Assembly (NCBI GenBank): GCA_934486785.1
Contig: CAKSQK010000004.1
Coordinates: forward strand, 62,001-126,000
Source: an uncultured Niabella sp.
Lineage (GTDB): Bacteria; Bacteroidota; Bacteroidia; Chitinophagales; Chitinophagaceae
Direction: 5' to 3'
Length of the DNA: 64,000 nt
How positions within the stretch are numbered: position 1 is the first letter of the stretch; the number at the start of each line of letters is the position of its first letter. This document shows positions 45,977 to 55,890 of the stretch, in pieces. The notes below the pieces were generated by a model. That model saw only the letters and a program-made list of their open reading frames with translations, was not told where the DNA came from and searched no databases. Made by a program: the position numbers and the translations under genes.

Positions 45977-47398
45977 TTACCTGTCTGACAATTCTACCTT
46001 CATCAAGAAAACATTATATGGCATCCACATAGACATGGTGAAGTACAAATAATCTCCCGTTGTTGAGGCCGGATGAAAGTATGAACCATAAAGCTGGGGA
46101 TATTCCTGCCCAGTTGCTAAAACGAATTTAGTCGTCCAGGGGCCGGTAATATTGTCTGCTATTCTCATGGTTATATTGTACTCGGCTGCATTGAAATAAG
46201 CAACAATCCACTTTTTGTACGTTTCATTGTAAATGAGAGAAAGCTCACCTACAGTACCTTCAATTAAAACTGTAGCCTGGCTTTCATCGCCTTTCACCCA
46301 CTGCCTTGTATTTCCATTCCAGTATTCGTAATTAGCACTATGCTCCATATCTTCTTCCTTAATTCTGGCCAGGTAGCCCGGCCTGCTACGGTAAGTAGGC
46401 GTTCCAATCATATACACATAACCATCTTTTTTAAAATAGCCGGTGAGCGCAAATCGGCTGTCAGCAGCAAAGGTTACCCCTGCCACGCGCGACCAGTTTT
46501 GACCATCATCTGTTGATTTGTATACGGTTGAATATTGTGTGGTTAAATCCGGTACCCAACTGTTTACCTTGAAACAATGAACATAATCTATTCCATTAGC
46601 TCTAATAGCTGCTGACGGCAATAACGAGGTACTGCCAATACTAGCGCCTGGCAATACCTCTTTTGCCTTTCCGTCACTGCCGGTAATCATCCTGTCAAAA
46701 ATGAGGCCCTGATCCAGGTTTGTACTTTTTGAATATGCCAGAACATTACTGCGCCATCTGCTTCCGTTAGGCCCGGGATTGCTGGGATTTGGGTTAAAAT
46801 CACTGCCGAATGTGTCTCCAAAAAATATCCCATAATTACCCGGAGTTGTTTCCCAGATAATACCTAAATCAGTACCACCCACATCCCATACCTGATCTGT
46901 TTTATTCATATTCGGCAATCCTTCTCCTGAAATGGAGCGGCCTGTTACCCGTGATATTCTGGTAATTTTTTTAACAAGTAGCTGCTGACGTGTTCCATCA
47001 TCTACAATACCCTTTTTATTCTTCACTTCAACAGTGGTATGCTTGGAATCTGTACCGTCTGTGTAGCGAAGATTTAAGACCAACTGGAAAGTTTCAGGAT
47101 CGCCATTTTGAATATTGTACGTGTAAATGTAATTGGGTGAAAGCTGGTTTCTGTTTACCTGTTCAGTAAAAATTCCTGATCCGCTTTTTCTAATAGTAAG
47201 GTGTGAGATGTCATTCAACCCTGTAAAGGCTATATTAATCTCTACCTTGCCGTTGACGTCGGATTCAACCATTGTGGCTGCCACAGTAAGAGTATTGTGT
47301 ACAGTGTTTTTGGCCACATCGTCACCTTTACTACAGGAAGCAATGAACAACGCTGTTGCAAAAAATATCAAAACCCAACGTATGGAAGAAAATAGCAT
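45977..47398 (-). CDS. DUF4185 (GH183-type) surface lipoprotein 2, candidate endo-D-arabinanase
   Basis: 473 residues from the ATG at 47398 (MLFSSIRWVLIFFATALFIASC), chosen because it gives a compact lipoprotein signal; an in-frame ATG at 47431 is the alternative. The sequence after the lipid Cys, SKGDD, fits the Bacteroidota surface-export signal. About 30-140 is a beta-sandwich (Ig/Fn3-like), and the DUF4185 domain follows with VGGTDLGIIWETTPGNYGIFFGD and a C-terminal MSMWMPYNVFLMK. It is directly downstream of SusD3, the normal place for the surface endo-acting enzyme of a PUL. Activity is inferred from the family. Confidence 0.86.
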   Translation of the reverse strand: MLFSSIRWVLIFFATALFIASCSKGDDVAKNTVHNTLTVAATMVESDVNGKVEINIAFTGLNDISHLTIRKSGSGIFTEQVNRNQLSPNYIYTYNIQNGDPETFQLVLNLRYTDGTDSKHTTVEVKNKKGIVDDGTRQQLLVKKITRISRVTGRSISGEGLPNMNKTDQVWDVGGTDLGIIWETTPGNYGIFFGDTFGSDFNPNPSNPGPNGSRWRSNVLAYSKSTNLDQGLIFDRMITGSDGKAKEVLPGASIGSTSLLPSAAIRANGIDYVHCFKVNSWVPDLTTQYSTVYKSTDDGQNWSRVAGVTFAADSRFALTGYFKKDGYVYMIGTPTYRSRPGYLARIKEEDMEHSANYEYWNGNTRQWVKGDESQATVLIEGTVGELSLIYNETYKKWIVAYFNAAEYNITMRIADNITGPWTTKFVLATGQEYPQLYGSYFHPASTTGDYLYFTMSMWMPYNVFLMKVELSDR

Positions 47399-47438
47399 CT
47401 GAAATAAATTTAAAGTTACTGAAGTAAACAAATTGTTT

Positions 47439-49205
47439 TTACTGATAACCTGCGTTTTGGGTGTAATTGCCTTTTGCCCAATTCATTTGGTTTTGCGGAA
47501 TTGGTAAAAACTCGTGTTTGCCGGCAGTAAAGCGGGCAGGCGCATAATACGCTCTCCTTCCTTTTTCCACATTTATATAAGCATTCATTGTTGGCTCAAG
47601 TATGCCCCAGCGCATCAGATCAAAAAATCTGCGGCCTTCGCCAGCCATTTCTAACCTGGTTTCCCATTGAAGTGCTTTCCATGCAAATTCTTTGGTCCAG
47701 GTGCAATTTTCGCCGGGCTTGTATGGTTCAACTTTATAATTCATTACCGGGCTTGCGTTCGCCATTTTAAGCAGCGCAGTACTGTTAGCAGCTCTATTTC
47801 TTATTTTATTGATCGGCACCAGGGCGTCGTTAACGCGATCCAGTTGAATAAGGATTTCGGCCTGCCATAGCAGCACTTCATCATAACGGATAACGCGCTG
47901 ATTCATGGAATTGAATTGCCAGCCATCATAAAGCAGACAACCGCAATCAGGCCTTACCAGTTCCTTTTGAGACTTTAGGTAGCCATAATCGGCACCATTT
48001 CTTATGGCATCTCTTGAAAATAATAAATTCGGGTTGTATTTATATGGCTGGCCCGGGGCCACGATCGTATGGCTGAATCTTGGGTCCCAGGTGTATTTGC
48101 CAAAGAATGTGGACGCATTGTCAATATCATAAGCGTCGTTATTATAAGTATCAAACAATGGCAAACCATTAGCCCCGGTTTTAAAGGCATTTGCGGTAGA
48201 ATAGCTGATATGATGAAATCCGCAGCATATAAATCCAGCCCAGTTCCATGGATGAAACAATCCTTCATTGCGATTGATTCTGCCACCGGCAGCACTGCCA
48301 TCATTAACAGAAAATTGAAATTCCCAAATTGATTCTTTCGTATTGTTATCAAACTGAGGTTGAAAATTATTAGCAAAATCCGGCTCCAGCCCAACTTTAC
48401 CGCCTTCTTGTTGGGTAAGTTTATTAATGTAAGTCAGCGCTTCTTCAAGTCTTTGCTTATTAATATTTACCACCTGGTTCCTGTCGTCTTGCTCGTAAGC
48501 CATAAACAGTAATGATTTTGCAACCATTGCCGTTGCTGCATTTTTATCAACACGTCCTTTATCAGGCTGCGTCATGGGTAACAGTTCTTCAGCCTTTTTA
48601 AAATCGTCAACAATATGCTGCCACAGGTACAGGTCATTAGGCTGACCGGGTTCTCTGTTTGGAATAGCTTCAAACTCAGCCGTGCTGCCTATTACAGTTT
48701 CATCAATATACGGCACATATTTGAACAACTGTTTTAAAGTTAGAAGTACATAAGAGCGAATAAATATCGCTTCGCCAATTCTTGAGTTGCGTGTGGGCAT
48801 TTGTTCCGGCGTAAACTTTTCAGCCGCCCTTATAGCCGTATTGCAGCGCCCAATGATCTGGTAGCATGCGTACCAGGGAAAGTCAATCGGCCATCCGTTA
48901 GGATTTAAGTTGGTAAAAAGCTCCATATCGTGCCAGCCGCCAAGATCCCACGTGCCGCCACCTCCTTTATAAGAATCATCTGAGCGAATGGAACCAAACA
49001 GTTTGGACTGAAAAGGCGGATCAATAGATCCCACATCTGTAAGTCTGGCGTATGCGGCTGTAAGAAAGCCATCTACATCCTCTGGCTTATTCAGTATATT
49101 TTCATCTAACACCTGTTTGGGGTTGATATCAAGTTTACTATCACATCCGGCAACTGCAATCAGTGCAAGAAGGAAAACCGAGTATAGTATATTTTTCATT
49201 TTCAA
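47439..49205 (-). CDS. SusD/RagB-family glycan-binding lipoprotein 3
   Basis: 588 residues; lipobox AGCDSKLDINPK with acidic residues after the Cys. SusD signatures RYDEVLLWQAEILIQLDRVNDAL and RLEMAGEGRRFFDLMRWG are present. Partner of SusC3, which ends 5 bp upstream. The DUF4185 protein 2 gene follows. Confidence 0.96.
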   Translation of the reverse strand: MKMKNILYSVFLLALIAVAGCDSKLDINPKQVLDENILNKPEDVDGFLTAAYARLTDVGSIDPPFQSKLFGSIRSDDSYKGGGGTWDLGGWHDMELFTNLNPNGWPIDFPWYACYQIIGRCNTAIRAAEKFTPEQMPTRNSRIGEAIFIRSYVLLTLKQLFKYVPYIDETVIGSTAEFEAIPNREPGQPNDLYLWQHIVDDFKKAEELLPMTQPDKGRVDKNAATAMVAKSLLFMAYEQDDRNQVVNINKQRLEEALTYINKLTQQEGGKVGLEPDFANNFQPQFDNNTKESIWEFQFSVNDGSAAGGRINRNEGLFHPWNWAGFICCGFHHISYSTANAFKTGANGLPLFDTYNNDAYDIDNASTFFGKYTWDPRFSHTIVAPGQPYKYNPNLLFSRDAIRNGADYGYLKSQKELVRPDCGCLLYDGWQFNSMNQRVIRYDEVLLWQAEILIQLDRVNDALVPINKIRNRAANSTALLKMANASPVMNYKVEPYKPGENCTWTKEFAWKALQWETRLEMAGEGRRFFDLMRWGILEPTMNAYINVEKGRRAYYAPARFTAGKHEFLPIPQNQMNWAKGNYTQNAGYQ

Positions 49206-49210
49206 AAAAT

Positions 49211-52200
49211 TTAAAAAGTTACGTTTACACCAAAAGTTACAATAAGAGGTATCAGGTATCCATAGTTTGGCATTTCAGGATCGAAACCTGTGAACTTGTT
49301 GGACCCCCATGTTTTTTTAAGGGTAAGCACATTTTGCGCCATGAGGTAAGTGCGGAATTTTTGCATACCCAGCGTTTCAGTAATGCCTGCAGGAAAAGTA
49401 TAGCCCAAATCTATGTTGCGCAGTTTGAGATAAGAACCACTTTCTACAAAATAACTTGACGTTCTTTGTTCTGCGTTAGAAGTGACATTAGAAGCAGCGG
49501 GTATATTTGAGGCCGTATTGTCAAAATACCAGGCATCATAAAGCCTTGTAGGATGGTTTTTTCCTGATGGAAGTGTGATACCCCAAAAATCAGATTCGTA
49601 TTTCCACTGGTGGTAAACATCATTTCCAAATACGCCCTGAAGATTAAAGTTCAGATCGAAATTAGCATAGCTGAAATTAAAGGCTGCCCCACCGTAAAAT
49701 TTAGGATCCAATACAGCAATGTAAGCCCTGTCGCTAATCTCATTGATGGCGCTATCGCCGTTTACATCTCTATACCTGAGGCGACCAATTGCTGCGCCAG
49801 ACTGGGTAACGTGATCATCTACCTCTTGCTGAGTTCTGAAAATTCCATCTGCCACCAGCCCGTAAATCACATTAGGCGTACCACCAATTACATTATCTTC
49901 TAAACCATTTCCGGGGTATTTATTAATAACATTCTTGGGTATATCAATGATCCTTGCTTTAAAGGAGCCTCCGTTTGCAGAAATAGAATACTGGAATTTA
50001 TTGGCCGGATCATTTCTATAGGTGAGCTCAAATTCAAACCCTGTATTTTTCATACTGGCGCCATTAATCCATGGCTCACCGCCTTCACCCATCGCAGCAA
50101 TGTAGGGTGTTTGTACAAGAATATCTGTCGTCTTTTTGAAATAAACATCAAATGCGCCGCTTAATCTTCGGTTCAAAATGGCATAATCAAGTCCGAAGTT
50201 AATTTGAGAAGTTGTTTCCCATTTTAGATTAGGGTTGCCCAGCCATGTTCTATAATAGCCTGAGTATAATGGCCCCGATTCATTGCCCGCAATAGGATAT
50301 GCTGTGGCGGAATAAACCGGTGAAAAAGGTGTAGTGGTATACCCACGTGGCAGGCCCTGAACGCTACCATTCTCACCCCAACTAGCTCTCAGTTTCAGGT
50401 CTGAAATAAATTCAACATTATTCATAAAAGTTTCTTCACTAATACGCCAGCCGGCAGAAACTGCGGGAAAAATACCATATCGGTTAGCTTCACCAAACAG
50501 TGATGATCCATCGCGGCGCACGGTGGCAGACAGTAAGTATTTATTATCGTAGGTATAATTAGCTTTTGCAAAAAGTGAGTAGTAAGCGTATTCATCCGCA
50601 GAACTTCCCATACTCCATTTTTCACCAGTTGCCACACCAATACCGGCAAAATCCCTGTCTTCTAAATAAACTCCTTCTCTTCGTGCTGCAAAACCTTCAA
50701 AAAGGTTGTGGGTGTATTCAGATCCTATAACGGCGTTTATATCGCTTTTGCCTGTGGCCAGCCTGTATGAAAGTGTATTGGTCCACACGTAACCAATTCG
50801 GTGCCCCTGATCATTTCCAACAAAATTTTCACCGTCACTTGAACGGCCACCTGTTTCGCTCCATTCTTTATCGATCCTTCTTGCATAAGCGTTTGTATAA
50901 TCAACTCCAAATTGAGTTCGGGCAGAAAGTCCTTTCCAGATGTTCAGATCAGCAAAACCACTGGCAATGGTTTTGACAAAATGGTTATAATTATCCTTCT
51001 CATTAGTTAATACGCGTACCGGATTGTTGAAATCGTCAAAACCTACGGGGCCAGCCCAATTGCCGTCCACATCGTATACAGGCACGGTTGGTGGCATAAT
51101 CATGGATGGATATTGCTGGCTTCTGTCACGTAATCTTAAATAGTTAATACTAAGATTTTGTCCAATTCTCAGGCGGTTTTTAATCAAGGCATATTCATTG
51201 TTAGCGCGCAAAGAATATTTCTGAAAAGAAGTATGTATTTGTGTTCCGCGTGCCTCATAATAACCTACAGAGAAAAAACTTTTTACCCTGTCCGTTCCGC
51301 TGGAAACTGATATCTGATGATTTGTACGCATGCCATTTTGTAGAATTTGATCCAGCCAATTGGTATTAGAAGTTGGCACCTTATTGTTATTATCTAAAAA
51401 ATCCGTAAGTGATATATCATCTAAAACCGCCAGCCCGCTTGGGTTTCGGTGCCATACAAAATTATAGGCATGCCTTGGCAAAGCCGGTTCCAGCGCGGTT
51501 CCATATGTTTTTTCATCATAGGCTGCAGCTCTGAACGCCATGATACCATAGCCTAATGCATCCATAATTTCTGGCTTGAATACAACTTTTTCCAGTGAAG
51601 CGCTGCCATCATAATTAATGGTAACACGGCCGGGTTGTCCTTTTTTTGTTTCAATCAAAATCACACCGCCTGATGCTCTTGCCCCGTATACACTAGCAGA
51701 AGCAGCGTCTTTCAAAACCTGTATGGAAGCAATATCATTTGCATTAATGTCATTAAGGTTTAGCCTCTCCATGGGCATACCATCCAATACAATAAGTGGC
51801 TGCACAGCACCCGATAGCGATGTGATGCCCCGCACCTGAATATTTACCTGCTCTGTCGGATTACCGCCATTGGTATTAATTAATACACCTGCCAGCCTTC
51901 CCTGCAAAGACTTTAAGGCGTTACTTCCTGGATTTCTGGCAATTTCTTCGGCATCAACCATAGCAACAGCACCCGTCAGGTCTTTCTTTTGCTGTCGCAT
52001 ATAACCAATATAAACCTCCTCCAGCATATCACTTTGATTTCTTAAAACCACATTAATGGCACTGCCCCCGGTGGTTTCCTGTTCTACCGCTTCTTTTCCT
52101 GCATAAGAAAAAATAAGAACACCTTTATCAGAAGGCAAAACAATCTCGAAATTGCCCTCCTCATTTGTTACCGTTCCAACTGTTGTTCCTTTAACCTGAA

Positions 52201-52375
52201 CCGAAACACCAGCCAGAGGCAGACCAGTTGCTTCTTCAACAACATTTCCCCGAACTGTTCTGCTTTGTGCAAAAGCACTTACAGGGAACACTGCTGCCAT
52301 AAACAACCATACTAAAAATAGGCGTTCAATACATAGCGTTTGTTTTAATTTGAAATTGGGTCTCATAAACCGCAT
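49211..52375 (-). CDS. SusC/RagA-family TonB-dependent outer membrane transporter 3
   Basis: 1054 residues. Signal peptide ends VSAFAQ; carboxypeptidase-like domain (about 40-125), plug with YGARASGGVILIETKKG and barrel ending TFGVNVTF. No STN domain. Start could be Met1 (52375) or Met4 (52366). Head of the SusC3-SusD3-DUF4185 unit, with two operator copies upstream (52485-52500 and 52585-52600). The likely cargo is D-arabino-oligosaccharide (inference from neighbours). Confidence 0.96.
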   Translation of the reverse strand: MRFMRPNFKLKQTLCIERLFLVWLFMAAVFPVSAFAQSRTVRGNVVEEATGLPLAGVSVQVKGTTVGTVTNEEGNFEIVLPSDKGVLIFSYAGKEAVEQETTGGSAINVVLRNQSDMLEEVYIGYMRQQKKDLTGAVAMVDAEEIARNPGSNALKSLQGRLAGVLINTNGGNPTEQVNIQVRGITSLSGAVQPLIVLDGMPMERLNLNDINANDIASIQVLKDAASASVYGARASGGVILIETKKGQPGRVTINYDGSASLEKVVFKPEIMDALGYGIMAFRAAAYDEKTYGTALEPALPRHAYNFVWHRNPSGLAVLDDISLTDFLDNNNKVPTSNTNWLDQILQNGMRTNHQISVSSGTDRVKSFFSVGYYEARGTQIHTSFQKYSLRANNEYALIKNRLRIGQNLSINYLRLRDRSQQYPSMIMPPTVPVYDVDGNWAGPVGFDDFNNPVRVLTNEKDNYNHFVKTIASGFADLNIWKGLSARTQFGVDYTNAYARRIDKEWSETGGRSSDGENFVGNDQGHRIGYVWTNTLSYRLATGKSDINAVIGSEYTHNLFEGFAARREGVYLEDRDFAGIGVATGEKWSMGSSADEYAYYSLFAKANYTYDNKYLLSATVRRDGSSLFGEANRYGIFPAVSAGWRISEETFMNNVEFISDLKLRASWGENGSVQGLPRGYTTTPFSPVYSATAYPIAGNESGPLYSGYYRTWLGNPNLKWETTSQINFGLDYAILNRRLSGAFDVYFKKTTDILVQTPYIAAMGEGGEPWINGASMKNTGFEFELTYRNDPANKFQYSISANGGSFKARIIDIPKNVINKYPGNGLEDNVIGGTPNVIYGLVADGIFRTQQEVDDHVTQSGAAIGRLRYRDVNGDSAINEISDRAYIAVLDPKFYGGAAFNFSYANFDLNFNLQGVFGNDVYHQWKYESDFWGITLPSGKNHPTRLYDAWYFDNTASNIPAASNVTSNAEQRTSSYFVESGSYLKLRNIDLGYTFPAGITETLGMQKFRTYLMAQNVLTLKKTWGSNKFTGFDPEMPNYGYLIPLIVTFGVNVTF

Positions 52376-52484
52376 TTTTTAGGGTGATAAATGAATATTC
52401 TGCCAATCCGTTAAGGAAAATCCAGAGCAAGTGAGTAATGAATGTGCAATGAATCGTTCATCATTCAAATTATTGATCCTGAAA

Positions 52485-52500
52485 GTTTAAACGTTTAAGC
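52485..52500. promoter_or_regulatory. LacI-type operator GTTTAAACGTTTAAGC (SusC3 proximal)
   Basis: Near-perfect palindrome around a central CG, one base off the ideal GCTTAAACGTTTAAGC. It lies 110-125 bp before the SusC3 start in the 385-bp gap (52376-52760), which otherwise holds A+T-rich sequence with no gene that I can see. Confidence 0.75.
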
Positions 52501-52584
52501 AAAGACCCGGCAAATTCACTTATTTCGTCACAATAGAAAAAGGCATCAATCGAAAAAATACAGGCTACATGTTTTTTCAAGCTG

Positions 52585-52600
52585 GCTTATTCGTTTAAGC
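52585..52600. promoter_or_regulatory. LacI-type operator GCTTATTCGTTTAAGC (SusC3 distal)
   Basis: Identical to the sites at 43703 and 62769. With the proximal site exactly 100 bp away, looping by a LacI tetramer or cooperative dimers is possible. It also lies about 160 bp beyond the stop of regulator gene 2. Confidence 0.75.
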
Positions 52601-52760
52601 AAAACGAAAATAAACTATTTTTTTAAATCGTCAAATTTTTTTCAGATTTCTATTAATTTTTTTGCTCTTTTATTTGTCGATACAAACCACTGATGATCAG
52701 TCATTTTAATGGGTCCTGAAAATATAATTTCTCCCTTCGAATGTGGCTTTTATGCACTGA

Positions 52761-53780
52761 TCACCCGGAGCTTGTACGCTCGATGATATTTGCAGGGACA
52801 ACACATCGTTCACGGGTATTCGATTTCTGATCAATAATATTCATCAGCAAATCCACAGCCTTTTCGCCAATCAGCGACATGTCCTGCTTTACGTATGTTA
52901 CGGGCGAATAGAAAAAATCGTAAGCTTCGCTTTCATCAAAACAAACCAGGCCCAACTGTTCAGGAACTTTTATGTCAAGGCCGTTTATATATTTCAGCGC
53001 TGCAATTGATATGGAGTTGGTAGCAAGGAAAAGTGCATCCACTACGGGTTTTTTGGCTTTCAAAAAATAATCCAATGCAGCAAACACATCGGCTGTAAAA
53101 GAATTATAAGACACTTTCCTGATAAGGTTTTCATTTACTTTTATGCCACTCTCCTGAAGTGCATCTTTATAACCTTCTATCCTGTTTTGCATGTGCAAAA
53201 GGTTCGTATCATACGATACCATACCGATCTTTTTATACCCGTTTTCAAGCAGCAACCGCACAGCTTTATAAGAGGCGCTTCGGTTATCAATCATTACAGT
53301 ATTAAGGTCTTTATCGCTAAAAGAACGGTCTACAAGAACCACCGGGATGTCCATCCGGTTCAATGCCTTAATCTGGTTTTGGGAGCCCTCAACAGGGGCA
53401 ATGATCAGGCCGTCTACCTGCCGGTTCAAAAAGGTATCAATAAGCTTTTGGGATTTATCCAGCTTTTCATCGCTGCTGCCAATGATCACCGTATAGCCAT
53501 GCCGGCCGGCTTCGTTTTCAATAAACCTTGCGAGCATTGAAAAGAAGGGGTTAGAAATATCTGCCACAATGAGGCCGAGCGTTCTGGTGCGGCCCGATTT
53601 AAGGCCGCGTGCAATCAGGTTGGGCTGGTATTTTAATTTCTTGGCAACTTTTTGAATTTTTCTGGCCATCTCATCTCCCACCCTTGCTTCTTTTGCCTTA
53701 CCATTTAGCACGTAAGACACCAACGCTGTGGAAACGCCTACCTCTTTGGCAATATCTTTCAGTAATACTTTTCTGGCCAT
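52761..53780 (-). CDS. LacI-family transcriptional regulator 2
   Basis: 339 residues. HTH and hinge at about 1-60 (LKDIAKEVGVSTALVSYVLNG, LIARGLKSGRTRT), sensor domain after that. It lies between GH172 gene 3 and SusC3 on the same strand. The repeated 16-bp operator occurs around it, in front of SusC3, SusC4 and GH172 gene 1, so it is the best candidate for the regulator of the D-arabinan block. Inducer unknown; D-arabinose, D-ribulose or an arabino-oligosaccharide would fit. Confidence 0.94.
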   Translation of the reverse strand: MARKVLLKDIAKEVGVSTALVSYVLNGKAKEARVGDEMARKIQKVAKKLKYQPNLIARGLKSGRTRTLGLIVADISNPFFSMLARFIENEAGRHGYTVIIGSSDEKLDKSQKLIDTFLNRQVDGLIIAPVEGSQNQIKALNRMDIPVVLVDRSFSDKDLNTVMIDNRSASYKAVRLLLENGYKKIGMVSYDTNLLHMQNRIEGYKDALQESGIKVNENLIRKVSYNSFTADVFAALDYFLKAKKPVVDALFLATNSISIAALKYINGLDIKVPEQLGLVCFDESEAYDFFYSPVTYVKQDMSLIGEKAVDLLMNIIDQKSNTRERCVVPANIIERTSSG

Positions 53781-53890
53781 TTTAGTTACTGGTATTTACA
53801 ATGTAAGGTAACTTATGTTTTTCTTTCAATAAAAAAAATACCGCACACGGGCTGCATCGCACGTTCCTAATTACTGGCCACTTACTCCGG

Positions 53891-55831
53891 TTATTGCTTC
53901 ACAAACCATATGCGGCTAAATTCCAAACCGGGCTTTGACGTTTTTGAGCTGAACAAAATATTTACCGGCATTTGGGGAATATCAATTTTATTAACATCCA
54001 CTTCTCCCAGGTAAACATCTTCGTGCCTGTTATCGGCAGATAATTTTACAGTTTGCCAGTCCTGTATGCGCTTTGAATCGGAGATGCGCACATCAAAACT
54101 ATTGGCTGAAGATGCGATCTTGTACAAGTACATTTTATACCTGCCGCCCGGCAACTCATTTACATTGATGGTTACTGATGCGTTATCACCGCTATTTATT
54201 ACGGCATTGCCATTGCGAAACTCATAGTCGCCATTGTAAGTTAAATGCTTTAGAAAGTTGGTATAAAAAGTAAACTCCGGCGGTGTTGGATTTTTTGTGA
54301 GGCCATTTACGGGAGCTGCGTTTTGCTCTACTGGCGCTTCGGCATAATACATGGCCACCGATACATTTTGAACAGGACGGTTGTTGTTTACGGGCCCATG
54401 CTCCATGCTGTGATAAATGCTTTTGTAAAAAGGCAGCTTATCGGTAATGTAAAACCTGTATCCGCCTGTTCTGCTAAGCGGTATGGAATAGCTTAAGCAA
54501 CCGCTGAGCGGTGAGCCGCCTCTTTCCGTCCAGCCGCCGGGCTGCGCGTACCAGCCGCCGTTAAAATAATCTTCGCTTCCGGTACCGTGAATGTTGTTGA
54601 TGCCATCTATCACCGTAGAATCATCGCCCTCAAAAAATTCGGTAAAATCAGTATACGTTAGCGCCTGCACATTCATCACAGTGCCAATGTAATGCCCCTT
54701 TCCTTTTCCATTTAAAAAAATATAGGGCCTGCCAATATCCGGTGTATTGTTTTTCCAGAAGGCATAAAATTTTCCTTCGGTAGCCGCATTTCGTTTTATG
54801 TTGGAATAATACACAACAGAGCGAATGCTGACAGCTTGCTGATCTTTTATTAAAGAATTGGCCCGGTGAACGATCTCTATTTTAGCAGCTTTATCAAACG
54901 GCATGGGTATATAGCTGTATAATTTTGACGCAGTAGCGCCCAGGTACAAGCTTTCCATGGCGCGCTCGCCAAACGAATAGCCAAAAAAATCGGCAAGGGG
55001 AACAAATACTGCGGGTTCAGCGGCATTATCCCAGGTTATTTTTAAGTCTAATTGTTTGTATTCGCCTTCAAATAAATCTGATGGCAATATTTCCAAGCCT
55101 AAGATCCTGCCGCCTTGTTTTATATCAGCAATCATTTTTGACTGTCCGGGCTGTAATAGCTGCTCTGCTTCAATTTTATTTGCCGTTTTATAAAAATTAA
55201 AAATACTTCTTTCATTATTTTTCCAAAGCGCAGCTACGTTGTTCAAAGCCTTTGCTTGTGCTGCAGATAATACCGGATTGAATGTTTGCACGCGGTAGCG
55301 TTTATCGTACTCCCGGTATTGTATCTGGTGAAACATGATCCTGTCACCACGAAAAACAATTTTACAACCATTGGCATATGGTATGGGAACGTAGCTGTAA
55401 TACCCGCCCACCACATAAGCATCCACAATGGGTTTGATAAAAGGCGCTACGGTACCGTTAAACAGATCGCGGAACTTGATCGAAAAATTTGGCGTGGCGC
55501 TGCCGTCAAAATAAAAATCAAGTGTATCATCAGTTGGCGTGGGCGTCCATATTCTTTCAATTACTCCCTGCCCTTTTGCTTCAAAGATCACCAGGCCGCC
55601 GCCTTCATTTTTACGCAGGAAGGAGTATTTACCGCTGAAGCCGTCATCATTGCCGCCAGTGCGGTCGTAAGAGGCTTTCTGCTTTACAAAAGTACCTTCA
55701 AAATAGCGCGGCAGCGATGCTATGTCTGCAAGTTTTGCAAGTTCCGTATCAGTATTAATTACCTGCTGTGCCTGGCCTGCAAATCCTGCCAGTAAAATTG
55801 TGATCGTTAAAAAGCATTGTTTGATACCCAT
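53891..55831 (-). CDS. DUF2961 (GH172) enzyme 3, long form with C-terminal beta domain
   Basis: 646 residues, far longer than the other two. Sec signal ending GFAGQAQQ. N-terminal jelly roll (about 30-190), a second one (about 220-500) with HGTGSEDYFNGGWYAQ near 415 carrying the conserved Glu, and an extra C-terminal beta-sandwich (about 525-646) rich in polar residues, probably a carbohydrate-binding-like module. Family members act on furanosides (D-arabinofuranose, fructofuranose). Located 59 bp downstream of the DUF4886 gene in the SusC4 operon and 110 bp upstream of LacI regulator 2. Confidence 0.88.
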   Translation of the reverse strand: MGIKQCFLTITILLAGFAGQAQQVINTDTELAKLADIASLPRYFEGTFVKQKASYDRTGGNDDGFSGKYSFLRKNEGGGLVIFEAKGQGVIERIWTPTPTDDTLDFYFDGSATPNFSIKFRDLFNGTVAPFIKPIVDAYVVGGYYSYVPIPYANGCKIVFRGDRIMFHQIQYREYDKRYRVQTFNPVLSAAQAKALNNVAALWKNNERSIFNFYKTANKIEAEQLLQPGQSKMIADIKQGGRILGLEILPSDLFEGEYKQLDLKITWDNAAEPAVFVPLADFFGYSFGERAMESLYLGATASKLYSYIPMPFDKAAKIEIVHRANSLIKDQQAVSIRSVVYYSNIKRNAATEGKFYAFWKNNTPDIGRPYIFLNGKGKGHYIGTVMNVQALTYTDFTEFFEGDDSTVIDGINNIHGTGSEDYFNGGWYAQPGGWTERGGSPLSGCLSYSIPLSRTGGYRFYITDKLPFYKSIYHSMEHGPVNNNRPVQNVSVAMYYAEAPVEQNAAPVNGLTKNPTPPEFTFYTNFLKHLTYNGDYEFRNGNAVINSGDNASVTINVNELPGGRYKMYLYKIASSANSFDVRISDSKRIQDWQTVKLSADNRHEDVYLGEVDVNKIDIPQMPVNILFSSKTSKPGLEFSRIWFVKQ

Positions 55832-55890
55832 AATATTACTGAAAGTAAAATATTAATCTTAATGATTCTCGTTTTTATATTTGATAAAAG

